This document shows positions 21,615-32,471 of a stretch of DNA of 64,000 nucleotides, piece after piece. Every line of letters starts with the position of its first letter. The stretch's first letter is position 1. Below the pieces are notes generated by a model that saw only the letters and a program-made list of their open reading frames with translations, searched no databases and was not told the origin of the DNA. A program made the position numbers and the translations under genes. The stretch covers positions 156,980,747 through 157,044,746 of the forward strand of contig CM043943.1 in assembly GCA_014529385.2 (NCBI GenBank), in the 5' to 3' direction. This DNA is from Adiantum capillus-veneris (lineage: Eukaryota > Streptophyta > Polypodiopsida > Polypodiales > Pteridaceae).

Positions 21615-23722
21615 ATGGCTGGTACAAGCAAGCAAGCTAGGAAGATATACTTGTCGCGACAGAGACCCACTGAAACATCTCGAAGTTCTACTGAGGAAGA
21701 AGACGTGGAAACCTCCAGCCATGGCCTCACCGATCTGTCCTCCATTGATCATAGTGATGAGAGTTACAAAGCATCTGACTTCGACTCTGCCTCTGACTCT
21801 GACTCAGAGTCTTCTAGCCAACAGGAAGATGATATGAAAGACAAAAAGAAGAAGGCCAACACTCAAGTGCTCAACCATCAAATCCCTCGGCCTCCTTTCT
21901 CCAAAACTCAAACCAAATTCACTTTGAATTTCCATCTGCAGCAGCCTCATCCGTCTCTTCAAGAAGTTTAATCAAAAGATCAGCTACATACGCTAGGTCT
22001 GTCAGCATTAGCAGAGGCCGATCTACCTACTGATATTCCCATGGATATGGTGCACGAGGTTCTCAAGCTTTTCCGCAAAGTAAGAGGGCACCCAATGACG
22101 GCTACACGCATTGGTCATGCTTTGGGAATGACAAACTTTCCTGTAGTAAAACCGGCTACAAGAACCTACTCACAACTTTCAAAAGATGCGACCATTCAAG
22201 TATGCAAAGAGCTACTTAGTACTAGTCATGCTGACTACGCAAGAAATAAAAAGCTCTGGGCCATTTTCAAGTACTACTTTCTGGTCAGAACTGCTAAAGT
22301 AAGCAAGGACAGTTGTGACGTACCTTCTATGTTCTCTCACTGCGATGGCCTATACCGCCTCATCAACACCATCCCATGTGGCTTTTATAAAATCCTATTT
22401 ACCTCCTTACAGTCACGGGCAAAAAGATTCAAAGCTCAGGTGCAATCTGTGCAATCTAGCTTTTAGTGCTTTGCAGCTTCCATGTTGGCGTGGGTCATTA
22501 GCATACATGTTAGCCCCATGGATGTAGATATGGATATGCGGCGTAAAAGCTCTAAAGAAAAAGGAAAAACTATTGAACAGACAAGAGATCTACTTGGGAA
22601 ACCGAAGAAAAGAGGGTGAGAGTGGTGAAGGACACAATAGAATCTCTAATATCTCTACCAGTATCTGAAAGCCAGCAGCTCGAGTCAAGCAACCTGTTCG
22701 ACGTTCCTCGCATACTCCCGCTACTTTTTCGATGGTAAGTTCAGGCGCTGCAGCTCACACTATGCATGTCACAGCTATGGCTTCTACAGTGTGTGTCCCT
22801 CCCTCTACTGTTGCTATTTTTACTCCTACCACAGTGACTAGCTCCCAAGCCCAGTTGGAGTTGCTTCTTCTCCTATGCCTAGTTCTGCTGCAGCCACTCC
22901 AACCGTCTCTACTCCACCAGAGAGGCATGCTCCTAATCCACCACGAGCAGTGCCACTTGCCACCTCAGTGCCACTTGCTAGCCCTCTTTCACCTGACACT
23001 GTTATGGGATCTTCCACAATGTCGGACTCTACATCACTTTTTCGCCTATTTGAGGATATATTGCAGGAGTCCAGGCAAGCCATTGCTACCATTAAGCTTG
23101 GAGCAGAGCGGTTGGCAGCTACACACCAGTGTCACGCAGCTACTTACGTAGCTATGGAGGGATCTCTACGAATCACTAAGAGCGCCATCGCCGATCGGGA
23201 TGCTATTATTTTTGCACTACAATAGGCCTTGAAATTAAAGTCAATGACCTTTAAGCTCAAGTACAAGGATTTAGAGAACTACTTTTACATGAAAATACGG
23301 CAACCCAGCCCAGGATGATGGGTGTGGGGTATGGACTGGAGTAGGTACACTAGTGCAAAATGCAGGAACAGGTACTTCTTGGCAATTTATGGGACTCTAT
23401 CCACAACCTCCAGTTCAGTACTACAATCAACAGTATCCTCAGGGGTTTTAGTCGTCACCATTGTCTCAGACGCAAAACGTTCCTTGCTGCGACGGTATTG
23501 CTGGTGCACACCGCCATGGTTGTGTTACTCGACGTCCTCAGTACACTACAGGACAAGTGCTACCCTCTGCCCAGCAGCAGCAGGTGGTTGGCCCCTTCCA
23601 AGGTGACCCAGTTTATGGACAGGAGAGCCCACATACAGCAGGGTTCCACCATTGATTTGATGGATCCACCTTTAGAGACTGATGCTTTGGGTGGTGTGGC
23701 AACTAATCTTTCCCTTGGGTGA
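21615..23722 (+). pseudogene. ORF3 of element A
   Basis: ATG at 21615 begins MAGTSKQARK. An acidic Ser-rich region (SASDSDSESSSQQEDD) leads to a TAA at 21969. The conserved domain is at 22000-22520 (HPMTATRIGHALGMTNFPVV, ARNKKLWAIFKYYFLVR), with an in-frame TAG at about 22464. A frameshift follows near 22610. The coiled-coil region is at 23020-23260 (RLFEDILQESRQAIATIKLG), with a stop at about 23223. The C-terminal block has VPCCDGIAGAHRHGCVTRRP and ends TNLSLG at about 23720. The domain order is the same as in D. Function unknown. Confidence 0.75.
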
Positions 23723-23811
23723 CTGCAAGGCAGTTTTTTCACCATGACAGTGCAATGCAGTAGTGGTTTATTTTGCAGTCTTACAATATTTTAGTAGATT
23801 TAGTTGTTTCT

Positions 23812-23828
23812 CTCACCGAGACGGTGAG
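23812..23828 (+). other. Conserved stem-loop before the 3' LTR of element A
   Basis: CTCACCGAGACGGTGAG, identical to the copies in B and D, 20 bp before the LTR start. Confidence 0.55.
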
Positions 23829-23848
23829 CGGTCTTGTGGTGGGCAACC

Positions 23849-24419
23849 TGTAGCAGGCTACAATGTCACTTTCACATGACACAGAGTTAGTACAGTTGGT
23901 CTGGTCTTGTTCACATTGGATGGACTCTCTAGGCAGGGCAGTGACACGTGGCAGGGATACGGATAGTGGTCTAGTGGACATCGTGGCCAGGTCACCACCA
24001 GTTTGGGATAGACTTAGATGGCTGACATTTATGAGCCATTGGTGGCTCTTTATGATTGTACATGTGAGTAGTAGCTATTGGGTTGGGATTATCATCTTCT
24101 TTATATATGGTCCAGCGTCGTCGTCTAGAGTAGCGAGTCTATACACACAACACGTCTGCACTATCCCTGCACATCTGAGCCTCGACACCCCATTGCACCT
24201 GTGAGTTCTGGACTAGAGCTGAGTGTGCTGCCACACCAGAGTTTGTATCGGTTCTTTGAGATAGTCGAGTCCTTATGATCTGGTCTTCTGTTGTGTCTTT
24301 GTGTTGATCAGCTGTTATCTATTGTTTCCTTTGTTTTCATTCTGTTTTGAGTGAGATGTCACGCACTTTGCACTGAGGAGCACCCACTATAAAGAGCATG
24401 CCACACTATCCGTGCTACA
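23849..24419 (+). repeat. 3' LTR of element A
   Basis: Begins TGTAGCAGGC and ends CCGTGCTACA. Pairs with 4701-5269 and shares its TATATAT box (24102-24108). Followed by ATCCA, the probable second target copy. Confidence 0.88.
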
Positions 24420-24837
24420 ATCCAACACACAAGTCCTTCCTTTGATGTCCACAACTCGAATCTGTTGAGAACAGCACTTTGCTACATGTGGTACCTTAGT
24501 AGTAACTCTGTGGAGGCGACCCTCTCGCTGAGCCTCAAGAGCATGCAAAGGCTTGAATCTAAGCAAGCCCTAATTGTGATGAGGACCTCAAGACGAGTGA
24601 AGGCCCCCATCCAGCTGGCAGCCGCCGGCCCGATAGGTATGTGCCACTCTATTGGTAGAGCCTTGACGATGTCTTGAGACATGCTCTGTACCCCTCTCAT
24701 GTCGGGCAAGTGGGTGCTCTGAACCTCCTTAGGAAGTGGTGTAAGCTGCAACCAGTCTTTCAGGGTGCGGGTTGGACCCTCTGGCATGGGACCCCATGAT
24801 ACATGGGGTGTACTTCCAACCATGCGACCTCGCTGTG
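24420..24837 (-). mobile_element. LINE ORF2 fragment, right half of the LINE split by element A
   Basis: The minus strand has a 113-codon frame (24823-24482) with WLQLTPLPKEVQSTHLPDM and LLRLSERVASTELLLRYHM, in the style of the region between reverse transcriptase and the C-terminal zinc block of LINE ORF2. Joining this segment to 4700-3730 across one target copy keeps a frame open, which supports one interrupted LINE. Its other end is cut by the LTR of element G. Confidence 0.58.
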
Positions 24838-25395
24838 TGTAGCTGGGCTACAATGTCACTTTGCACGGATAGACAGTTACAACTCGTGGTCGTGGGTTCA
24901 CACTGAGTGGACTTGACACGTGGTGGTCTAGTGACACCGTGGCCAGTTCTTCCCTGCCATTGTTTGAAGATAGGCACAGTTGGACTATCAGGGATATTTG
25001 AGTATCCGTTGGCTGCCCCTTTTGTATATATGCTCATATTTTCTTAGTCTTGGTATGCTGTTCTAGGTGGTTTTATGAGTCTTGAGTCTCGAGTCCAGCT
25101 TTGTATGCGCAGTCTAGCACCACACATTTGCGTCTGCACTCTCCATGCACAATTGAGCCTCGACACCCCCATTGTACCCGTGAGTTCTGGGTTTGGAGCT
25201 GAGTGTGTTGACAGTCATGTACTGGTTGACATGAGTTAGTCGAGCCCCATGTTTCTCAAAGTCTACAATCAAGTCATTTGAGTTCGCTTTGTTGTTCATT
25301 GTTTACAGTGTTTTCATTCTGTTGGAGTGAGGTTTCACGCACATTGCACTGAGGAGCACCCACAGTAGAGAGCATGACACACTATTCCTGCTACA
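24838..25395 (+). repeat. 5' LTR of element G
   Basis: It begins TGTAGCTGGGCTAC and ends TTCCTGCTACA. The ends and the AGAGCATGACACACTAT stretch match the family, but the middle is clearly diverged. TATATAT is at 25025-25031. Confidence 0.8.
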
Positions 25396-26160
25396 AGTGC
25401 TCTCATTTTTCTCATGCCTGGTGGGACCTCATCTAAAATCTCACTCTGTTGGGTACATGGTACATGGTATGGTCGAAAGTTTAACTGGTTAATTGGTTAG
25501 CTGGTAGTCTCTTATTGGTCTATACACCCTCACCCTCGTCCAACTTGGTCAAGCTGGTCCTCCTAGTCTCTCGCCTTTGTATTGGTCTAACTGGTTAACT
25601 GGTTAGTCTCTTACTGGTGTGTACACCCTCGCCCTCGTCCAACTTGGTCGAGCTGGTCCTCCTAGTCTCTCGCCTTTGTCTTGGTCTAGTCGGCTTGTCT
25701 AAGAGGTTCGGCTGGGCTGGTTTAACTGCTCTACTCACCTGGTCTAGCCAGCAAGCCTAACTGGTCTACTCACCTGGTCTAGTCAGCAAGCCTACTTGGT
25801 CTAGTCGGCAAGTCTAACTGGTTCAGCTAGTCTACTCCCCCTGGTCAAGTACACTCGGCCGTCATCTCCTGGTCCGGTCAGTCTAGACCAGTGGATTTAG
25901 AGTTCATGGGTCTTCCTGCTTAAGAGGTTGAATGGGTTTGTTAAGGTAGTCTAAAGATTGACAAAGCTCACTATTGAGCCCTTTGAAGTACTATCACAGA
26001 AAGCACCAACCTTTCGTTCCAAGTAGAAGCCCTCCAGCTCTGCTTCCCCTACCCTCTCAAGCATCTACCTCTGCTCCCTCCCAGGTCACCTTCCCCAATA
26101 CACTTTCCCCAACTGTGTTACAGCCAGGCTCTGGAGCAACAGGCTCCTGAGCAAGCAACC
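25396..26160 (+). other. Leader of element G
   Basis: The primer-site region is eroded: CATGCCTGGTGGGACCTCAT remains (about 25418-25437), without the leading TGG. Next is a 300-bp block of degenerate repeats of CTGGTCTAGTCGGCAAG type (25500-25860). A decayed gag N-terminus is just visible at 25955-26100. Confidence 0.5.
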
Positions 26161-27420
26161 ATGGAGGAGTTGACCAGTGTTCTTGCTAAGGTGAACATCA
26201 AGTTTCCGACTTTCAAAGGACTCTTCACCGAGGATGTAGACGACCCCACTAGAAGGTCTGTATCCATCTGTAGAGGTGGGGTCCTAATAGAGAAGATGCC
26301 TACTTAGTGGTCTTTCCTCCACCTTGGATGGCTTAGCAGACAAATGGTATAGTCAATTTGCAAAGAACCACTTTACGACTTGGGCAGCACTACGGCAGCA
26401 AATCTGTGAAGCTTTCAGAATAGGTGACTTCCAAGAGCAGGTTCTAGTGCTCCAGCCAGAGGAGACTTATGCGACTCATGACAAGAACAAAGTCTCTCGT
26501 TGCCAAGCTCCCTCAACACCCAGGAGAATTCATGGTCAAGAAGTGGTTGGGGAACGCTCTTCCCAAGACTTCTCATCAAAAACTCCGAGAGCATCTCCGA
26601 CCTGAAGCCACTCTGGAGGAGTTTGTCGCTCCGGCTACTAGGATAGAAGGGGCAAGAAATCTATTCAACGACTCTCCTCATGTAGGGACTGCCTCAGTAC
26701 TCTTGGAAAGTCCATCTGACCCCCTGACTTCTCTGCGTAGGGAACTCGAAGCACTGAAGTTACACCGAGCTCTCTAAGACGAGACCAAGAGGAGAGATCC
26801 TTTTATCTTTGACAAGAGAAGCCTCCGCACAAGAGGCTCTGGACCAAACCAAGCAAGAGTTAGAAGATCTCAGGGCTCAGCAGGAGTCTAAGTAAGGTTA
26901 TGGTCTGGTGCAGGTCATGCCGCTCTCCCGGGCATCCTCTACAGGAATGCCCGCTTCGAGCTTACTATCACTTCTGTGAGAAGCCCAGACATGATTCTAC
27001 TATCCGAAGGGATTGCGACAATAACAATAGAGCCTCGCATCTACGCTTCAACAAGGCTTGGCACTTTCATCCACTACGGTTTCCCCTTATGGCCATCCAA
27101 ATCACATGCCACCTTTGCTGACAACACCTCCTATGCAAGGTATGCAAAGCACCTTTCCATCTCAAAGATTTTATTATGTCAATGCTCCCTCAGCCCCTCA
27201 GAGCTTTTACACCTCAGCCTTCACCTCCATGCAGCAGGAGTAGAGACCACCTCGTCCCTTGACTTGCAATCGGCCCATTTTGTGCTACAGATGCGGGGAA
27301 TCTGGGCATTACCAAAGCAAATGTCCCCTTCTTGAAGGGTGTCCTCCTTGCAGTCCTTGCCCCGAGGCTAGGGATCACTACAGTAAGGATTGTCCCAAGC
27401 AACGGGCATCCACGTCTTGA
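26161..27420 (+). pseudogene. Element G gag
   Basis: ATGGAGGAG at 26161 matches the internal methionine after the basic N-terminus in other copies. Capsid-like sequence follows in several frames (LADKWYSQFAKNHFTTWAAL; KLREHLRPEATLEEFVAPAT). The zinc-knuckle region at 26900-27420 keeps CRSCRSPGHPLQEC and remnants of the other three. It has many stops and small deletions. Confidence 0.7.
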
Positions 27421-29109
27421 AGCCCGAGTTCGAACCAACAAGAGTTCACATTTCCTAAGATCAACCTAATAGCGGTAAGTGTCATCCCTCAACCGTCACT
27501 TGCTACACATGTGGTGATAGGATGTAGCAAGTGCAGGAGCCCACTGGTGTCCTCACTCAGGCACAAAGAGAAACCCTTGGCCTCAACCTTCCCAAAGGTC
27601 CAACTCTTCCATCTCCACTTCCACAATCTTGTCCACCTGCAACAATTGACAAGCCAACCACAAGTGCCAACGGCCAACAAACCCCTATGCTGTCTGATAT
27701 TGATGGGGCCTTCTTGGAAGCATTGGCTGGCTGCCACAGATCAAAGTCCGAGAGAAAGCCCTGATCAAAGGAGAAAAGCCTACAACAGAGACCATTATAA
27801 AGAACACCTTTCACAAGTGTCCCTTTACGACATGCTAAGGCTGGATGCAAATCTTCGAAGCGACACCTTACATTCATTCAATCTATGTACCCTAGTGCAG
27901 GGTCTAGTGGAGGGCACCTCTCAGTGCAACCCTTTGAGTCCTACATGATCTCCTATCCCACTGCTTCCCTCATTGATTACATGAGTCCTTGTCTAAGTGT
28001 GTCTATTCGGGGGAAACAATTTTCAGGTGTCATAGTTGATGGTGGATCGAGCAGCAACCTGATGCTTGAATTCACTATTCTGGCATTAGGTCTCTAGCCT
28101 ACTAGGCCCGCCCCATTCACAATGACTTTGACCGACCGGAGAACTGTTTACCCCTTAAGCATAGTCGACATTTAGCCTAAATTCTGTTGTGGTTCGTCTT
28201 CCCAAGGTTGAGGGCGGCTTTCCTTTGCTCATTGGTCGACCATGTTGTGGCACATTAAAGCACTTTATGACAGGAGAAACAATGCTATGTGGATACATAC
28301 TCCCGGCTCCCAATGAAACCCATTCGACTTGAAGGTGGCATGGATCCAGTAGTGCATCATAGTTCGTTGTCAGTGGAGTCCAACCCCGACTTGGGACAAC
28401 CTACCCCACCTGACGGGCTAGATGAGGACCTGTTGGAGTGGTTGAAAGCTACCAAGTCTATGCCATGCTATGTGATCTCTATTCAATCCTTGCCTGAGGA
28501 TACATCCTCTTCCCATATTCCTCCAATAACCGAGCCCATTAAGCCACATCATCCAGAAGCAAGTGTGGCGGTCAAAGTGGCCGATAACTCAGTTGCCCCC
28601 TTGGTGGAAAGGCATCAGCCTTGGAGAGCCTATAGAGAACCATAGAAGGGGGAAGAAATCTACTTTACAGGAGTTCACCCACACATCAACCCTCCCCTCA
28701 GCCTCTTCAATATCGGACTCTCTGACCACGCAAAAGCTCTCTTCTTTATCTGATGAATTACTCTTTGACGAGCTTCCACAAGGATGGCTGAAAGAAGAAT
28801 ATGATAATTTTTGCATCGATCAGACACGAGCCCATGATGTCTCGAAGCTCCAAGAGGCGGCACAGTCTTCATCTTCAGATGCATCCTCGCTAGCCACACT
28901 TCTTGACCTAGTCAAAGAAGTCAAAGTGGACGACCCTGACAACCCTCAGCCCATCCTTTTAGCTGCTTGGTTATGGGATCACCCCGTGCTGCTCAATCAG
29001 GTAGTCTCTTTTATGTACTCTTTCAAGGATATTTTTGCCTGGTCTTACAAAGAATTGGAAGGAATACCACCAGAACTAGGTATCCACACACTATCCCTCT
29101 GGTCGATAT
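27421..29109 (+). pseudogene. Element G protease and linker to RT
   Basis: The linker is at 27430-27880. The protease core at 27885-28097 has VIVDGGSSSNLMLEF, again D-G-G, and a stop at about 28096. The flap and PLLIGRP region follows in a shifted frame (28190-28250). A Pro/Ser-rich linker frame (28563-29111) ends with LEGIPPELGIHTL, just before the first RT block. Confidence 0.7.
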
Positions 29110-30650
29110 AGATCCTGCTCTAGTCAAGCCAAAAATGCCCTCTTCTTCCACCGCACTAGGCGTCGCAAGGCAATCTGTGACTGTCTATGAGTGATGTCCC
29201 CCAAAAGCACCTTTCTCTAAAGCTTGGCTCTCGTCTCATGGCACTCCTCATCATACCAGCCGTTTTGGGGCATGCTCCCAGAACGTCGTCTTTGCTCAGG
29301 GTGGGTGTGTGGGTATGCCTCTGCTGCTGCATCATGCAATGTTTGTGTCAATTAAGTAGTAAGCTCCTCCAGAGGTTGCCTTGGCTCTTCACTGCACAGG
29401 CGTCTGTTGATCCCATCTGTAAAGGTGTAGCGAGTAGGGCTGCTATCCATGTTATGTGTGCTACAAAAAACCTGGAAAGAGATGGTCATCGACACAAGGG
29501 CATGATCTACTGCCACACCAACAAGTCTAAGGTCCAATTGTGAGGTCCTGGATACTAGAGATAAAGCAGGCTATGCCATGACATAATCCACTGTGCTCAC
29601 TCCATGTCTTTGCGGAAAGCATGTAAAACCTCCTGCAGCAGGAAACTCTGTAGGCCATTCAAAATGGCCAATCTATGTGCAGTTCCCATGTCTATCAAGT
29701 GCCGTCCATACTCAGTATGCTCTTCATCTTGTGATATTCTAGATAGGCCCATCTCTGCAACATCCAGCTACCTCAGCATCTTCTCTGAAGTATCATAAAA
29801 TATTGTCTGGTGATGGGTAGTCCTAGCATTGAAGTCCCCCAGGATGATAATGTCACCATCCCTAGAGAACCCTCATATGTCATCATCCAAAATAGAAAAG
29901 GGGGGATGTCCTCTAGGTGGTGCATATACTGACGTACTCGGAGGAAAGTAGCAAATAGCAATGTAGAGGTATCTGCCTATCTTTGCCCTCAGTCTCACCC
30001 ATATGTACCTAGCCTGCTCATCCCTGCTTGCTATATGTATCAATCGTTGCAACTCCTCCTTGAATAAGATTGCCACTCCCCCTAAGTCTCATTCTCTGTG
30101 CTCTGATCGAGTTTCCTGTCTGCAAGTTGTCTCCCATTTGTATCTGCTGACATGTGGCATAGACTGCCCAGGGGCCTGCTGTGTCTCAGAATACGAGATG
30201 ATGTCCCTCCCAGTGAAACTATCCTCAAAAGCACCCACATCAAGGTGTAGAGATCCATTACAATTCCAAGTAGCAAATTTGAGTGTGGTCCCATAGGTCT
30301 TGCACCGTCATGCGGAGTGCCTCTCCATAATAACCACTCATTCGTCTCTATAAGGCCAATTTCCCTTTCTCTCATGATGTCTTTATTCAGGCATTACTTC
30401 TTGCATATGAGCAAGCTGTGAGAGTGCGAGGTCATCCCCAAGGAATATCTCTGTCTTCTTTAGTGTAGGACGCTTTTTGAAGAAATCCTTCTTTGCTTCC
30501 ATGGAGGGGAAGCGAAAGATCAATGCTCTTTTCTTGGAAGTCTCTCCATTTCGTTCTTTCTTCTTCCCCACTCTCCATGCCTTTGTGTGAGTGGCCTCAC
30601 TACCCATGATAATTAGAAGTTCTTTGACTTCCCCCTCCACATCATGAGAG
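29110..30650 (-). mobile_element. LINE fragment: end of ORF1 and endonuclease region of ORF2
   Basis: On the minus strand 30640-30383 encodes RALIFRFPSMEAKKDFFKKR and KTEIFLGDDLALSQLAHM, typical of the C-terminal part of LINE ORF1 (nucleic-acid binding). ORF2 follows with an apurinic-type endonuclease: FATWNCNGSLHLDVGAFED at about 30275, GGVAILFKEELQRLI at about 30080, and IIILGDFNARTTHHQT at about 29850. Frames shift several times. The endonuclease nicks target DNA for target-primed reverse transcription. The copy is cut at about 29110, before RT. It may be the 5' part of the LINE whose C-terminus is at 24420-24837 and 3730-4700. Confidence 0.65.
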
Positions 30651-30654
30651 AAAT

Positions 30655-31540
30655 GAAATGAAATAATATATTAACGTCTACAAAAGGCCAAAATGACCCA
30701 TGAGACCAAACTGATTACAATGGTGAGTCTAGTACCAAGTCTGGGTACAAACAAAGAAAACCACAAACTACAAACTGAGATAGGAGTGCTACCGACTCCT
30801 ATGGGTTGCTGGTAAGCTGAGCATTGGTATAATGCCACAAAGGTACAAAATGGGGATAAGTGTCACCATGATACAATATAGCAGTAGCATGAAGTCTATC
30901 CTAATCGACACTCTGGGTGTCGTGCTAGAATCTTGTGGATCCTCTGCCGCAATCTCCGTCGGTGCTGCGTGGCTCCCCTCCTCAATCGTGGTCGTCAATC
31001 GTGGTCGTCTCGATCTACCCAACTCTATAGCTTGGTCAATGAGAGTACCACTGGTGTGTTTATGGGTGGGAACCGAGCTATGTGGTGGTGGTGGCCCCTC
31101 TACCTCTGTGGTATTCGGACGGAAGAAATCTGATATGCGTCTTTGGGACTGTCTCTGTCTATGCCCTCTCAATAGAAAGTCTCTATGTCTCTGTATCTCA
31201 AGTAGAAATAATCCGAGCGGTGAGACATCTCTGATCCTGATATCTCATGACTCTATCTAACGAGTCAAAACCATCTCTAAATAAACAGTGAAAGCGTCCC
31301 CGTATCTCATAGTAGACTGTGCAGTGACATATGTAGTGAAACTCTATCTCTGCTCTGCATGGAATAACTGACATATCCACTTTCAGATGCACTAGCCCGA
31401 AAGAGCACCTCTTTTGGTATTTCTTTCTTTATTGATGATTCACGAAGTACAACTCTCGAGGGCCCTCTTGAACACATACTCTCACAGAAGAGTGGAGCCT
31501 TGCAAGTTGGCACACTTGTAAGCAGTACAAAAGGAGTCTA
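30655..31540 (-). mobile_element. Second LINE, ORF2 C-terminus and 3' end
   Basis: The minus strand carries an ORF2-tail-like segment (AEIEFHYICHCTVYYEIRGR; RVMRYQDQRCL) in frame up to a stop near 31200, then a frame at 31172-30789. That frame starts with a basic run and the PCNA-box-like QRRISDFF, continues Pro/Thr/Ser-rich, and ends with a hydrophobic stretch. A 3' UTR follows and ends in an ATTTCATTTC-like tail at about 30655, where the other LINE begins. It is 5' truncated and decayed. The assignment as a LINE rests on the H/C-rich tail and the 3' end. Confidence 0.45.
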
Positions 31541-31806
31541 GAAGCAGCTCCCCTAAAAAGAATCAGATTCAAAAGCTCCTTGCCCTAAAAAGTGGACGTT
31601 GACAACTCCTTGCACAAGAGGCACCCTTATTCAAATCTAGGGATGTGTGGTATCTTCGCTAGTTATTCCCAAGTTGGACCTTTCAAAACTTTAACCCCCA
31701 TAGGACCTTGTTGCCACGTTACCAACTTGTGACAGACTGTAGGTCCATGAACGCAATTGGAGATGGGAAGGTTGCTGCACATGAGCCGGAAATTTCCACA
31801 ACTGTT
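31541..31806. other. Unassigned sequence left of element F
   Basis: I see no coding frame or repeat here. It is probably older intergenic or LINE-derived sequence. Confidence 0.4.
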
Positions 31807-32373
31807 TGTAGCGCGGATAACGTGTTGTGCTCTCTACAGTGGGTGGTCCTCAGTGCAATGTGCGTGACAATCTCACTCAAACAGACTGAACAGAAAGGAA
31901 ACAATAGACATCAACAGAGCTCACAAAGACACAATAGCAGACCAGAACATATGACTCGACTATCTCAAAGACTGATACAGACTCTGGCATAGCAGCACAC
32001 TCAGCTCCAGCCCAGGACTCACAGGTACAATGGGGGTGTCGAGGCTCAGATGTGCAGGGATGGTGAAGATGTGCTCTGTGAAGAGACTCACTCTAGACGA
32101 CTACGTACAAGATAATGAAACTAGCCCAAAACGACTACTCATATGTACAACCATAAAGAGCCACCAACGGCTCATAAATGTTCAGTCAGCTAAGTCTATC
32201 TCCAAACTGAGTGGTGGTGGTGACCTGGCCACGATGTCCACTAGACCACCGTCGGTACCCTGCCACGTGTCACCCCCCAGCCCAAAGGGTCCGTCCAGTG
32301 TGAACCAGACCAACTGTAACTAACTGTCCAACTGTCTGCCTGTCCTGTGAAGTGACACTATAGCCCTGCTACA
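31807..32373 (-). repeat. 3' LTR of element F
   Basis: On the plus strand it runs from TGTAGCGCGGATAAC to CCTGCTACA, the reverse complement of the family LTR. It is close to L6 of element C (34682-35243) in sequence. Confidence 0.87.
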
Positions 32374-32471
32374 GGTTGCCCGCCAGAAGACCGTTCACCG
32401 TCTTGGGGAGAGGAAGACTGAAACTGTGAAAGAAAACTACTAGTATGTACAATGGTGAGCTCCTGAATCTG

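Larger units (their letters stand above)
4701..24419 (+). mobile_element. Element A: Ty3/gypsy LTR retrotransposon, split by element B
   Basis: LTRs lie at 4701-5269 and 23849-24419, in the same orientation, flanked by ATCAA and ATCCA. Order: LTR, primer-site-like segment, gag N-terminus, [element B], rest of gag, protease, start of RT, a foreign 295-bp segment, C/T-rich minisatellite, ORF3, stem-loop, LTR. Without B and one target copy, A is about 8.3 kb. Most of RT and all of RNase H and integrase are missing, so it is non-autonomous now. Its LTRs carry a TATATAT box absent from B-F, marking a subfamily. Confidence 0.85.
24838..29109 (+). mobile_element. Element G: truncated, diverged member of the same family
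   Basis: It has a 5' LTR (24838-25395), leader, gag, protease and the first codons before RT, then stops abruptly at about 29109. RT, RNase H, integrase, ORF3 and the 3' LTR are absent. LINE sequence on the minus strand lies on both sides, so G probably inserted in a LINE and a later deletion removed its 3' half with the LINE RT domain. Confidence 0.78.

Noticed and set aside
30789-31172. Small membrane protein (hydrophobic C-terminal stretch)
   Set aside because: The frame lies in the tail of a decayed LINE just before its 3' end; the hydrophobic part probably reflects loss of the true frame.
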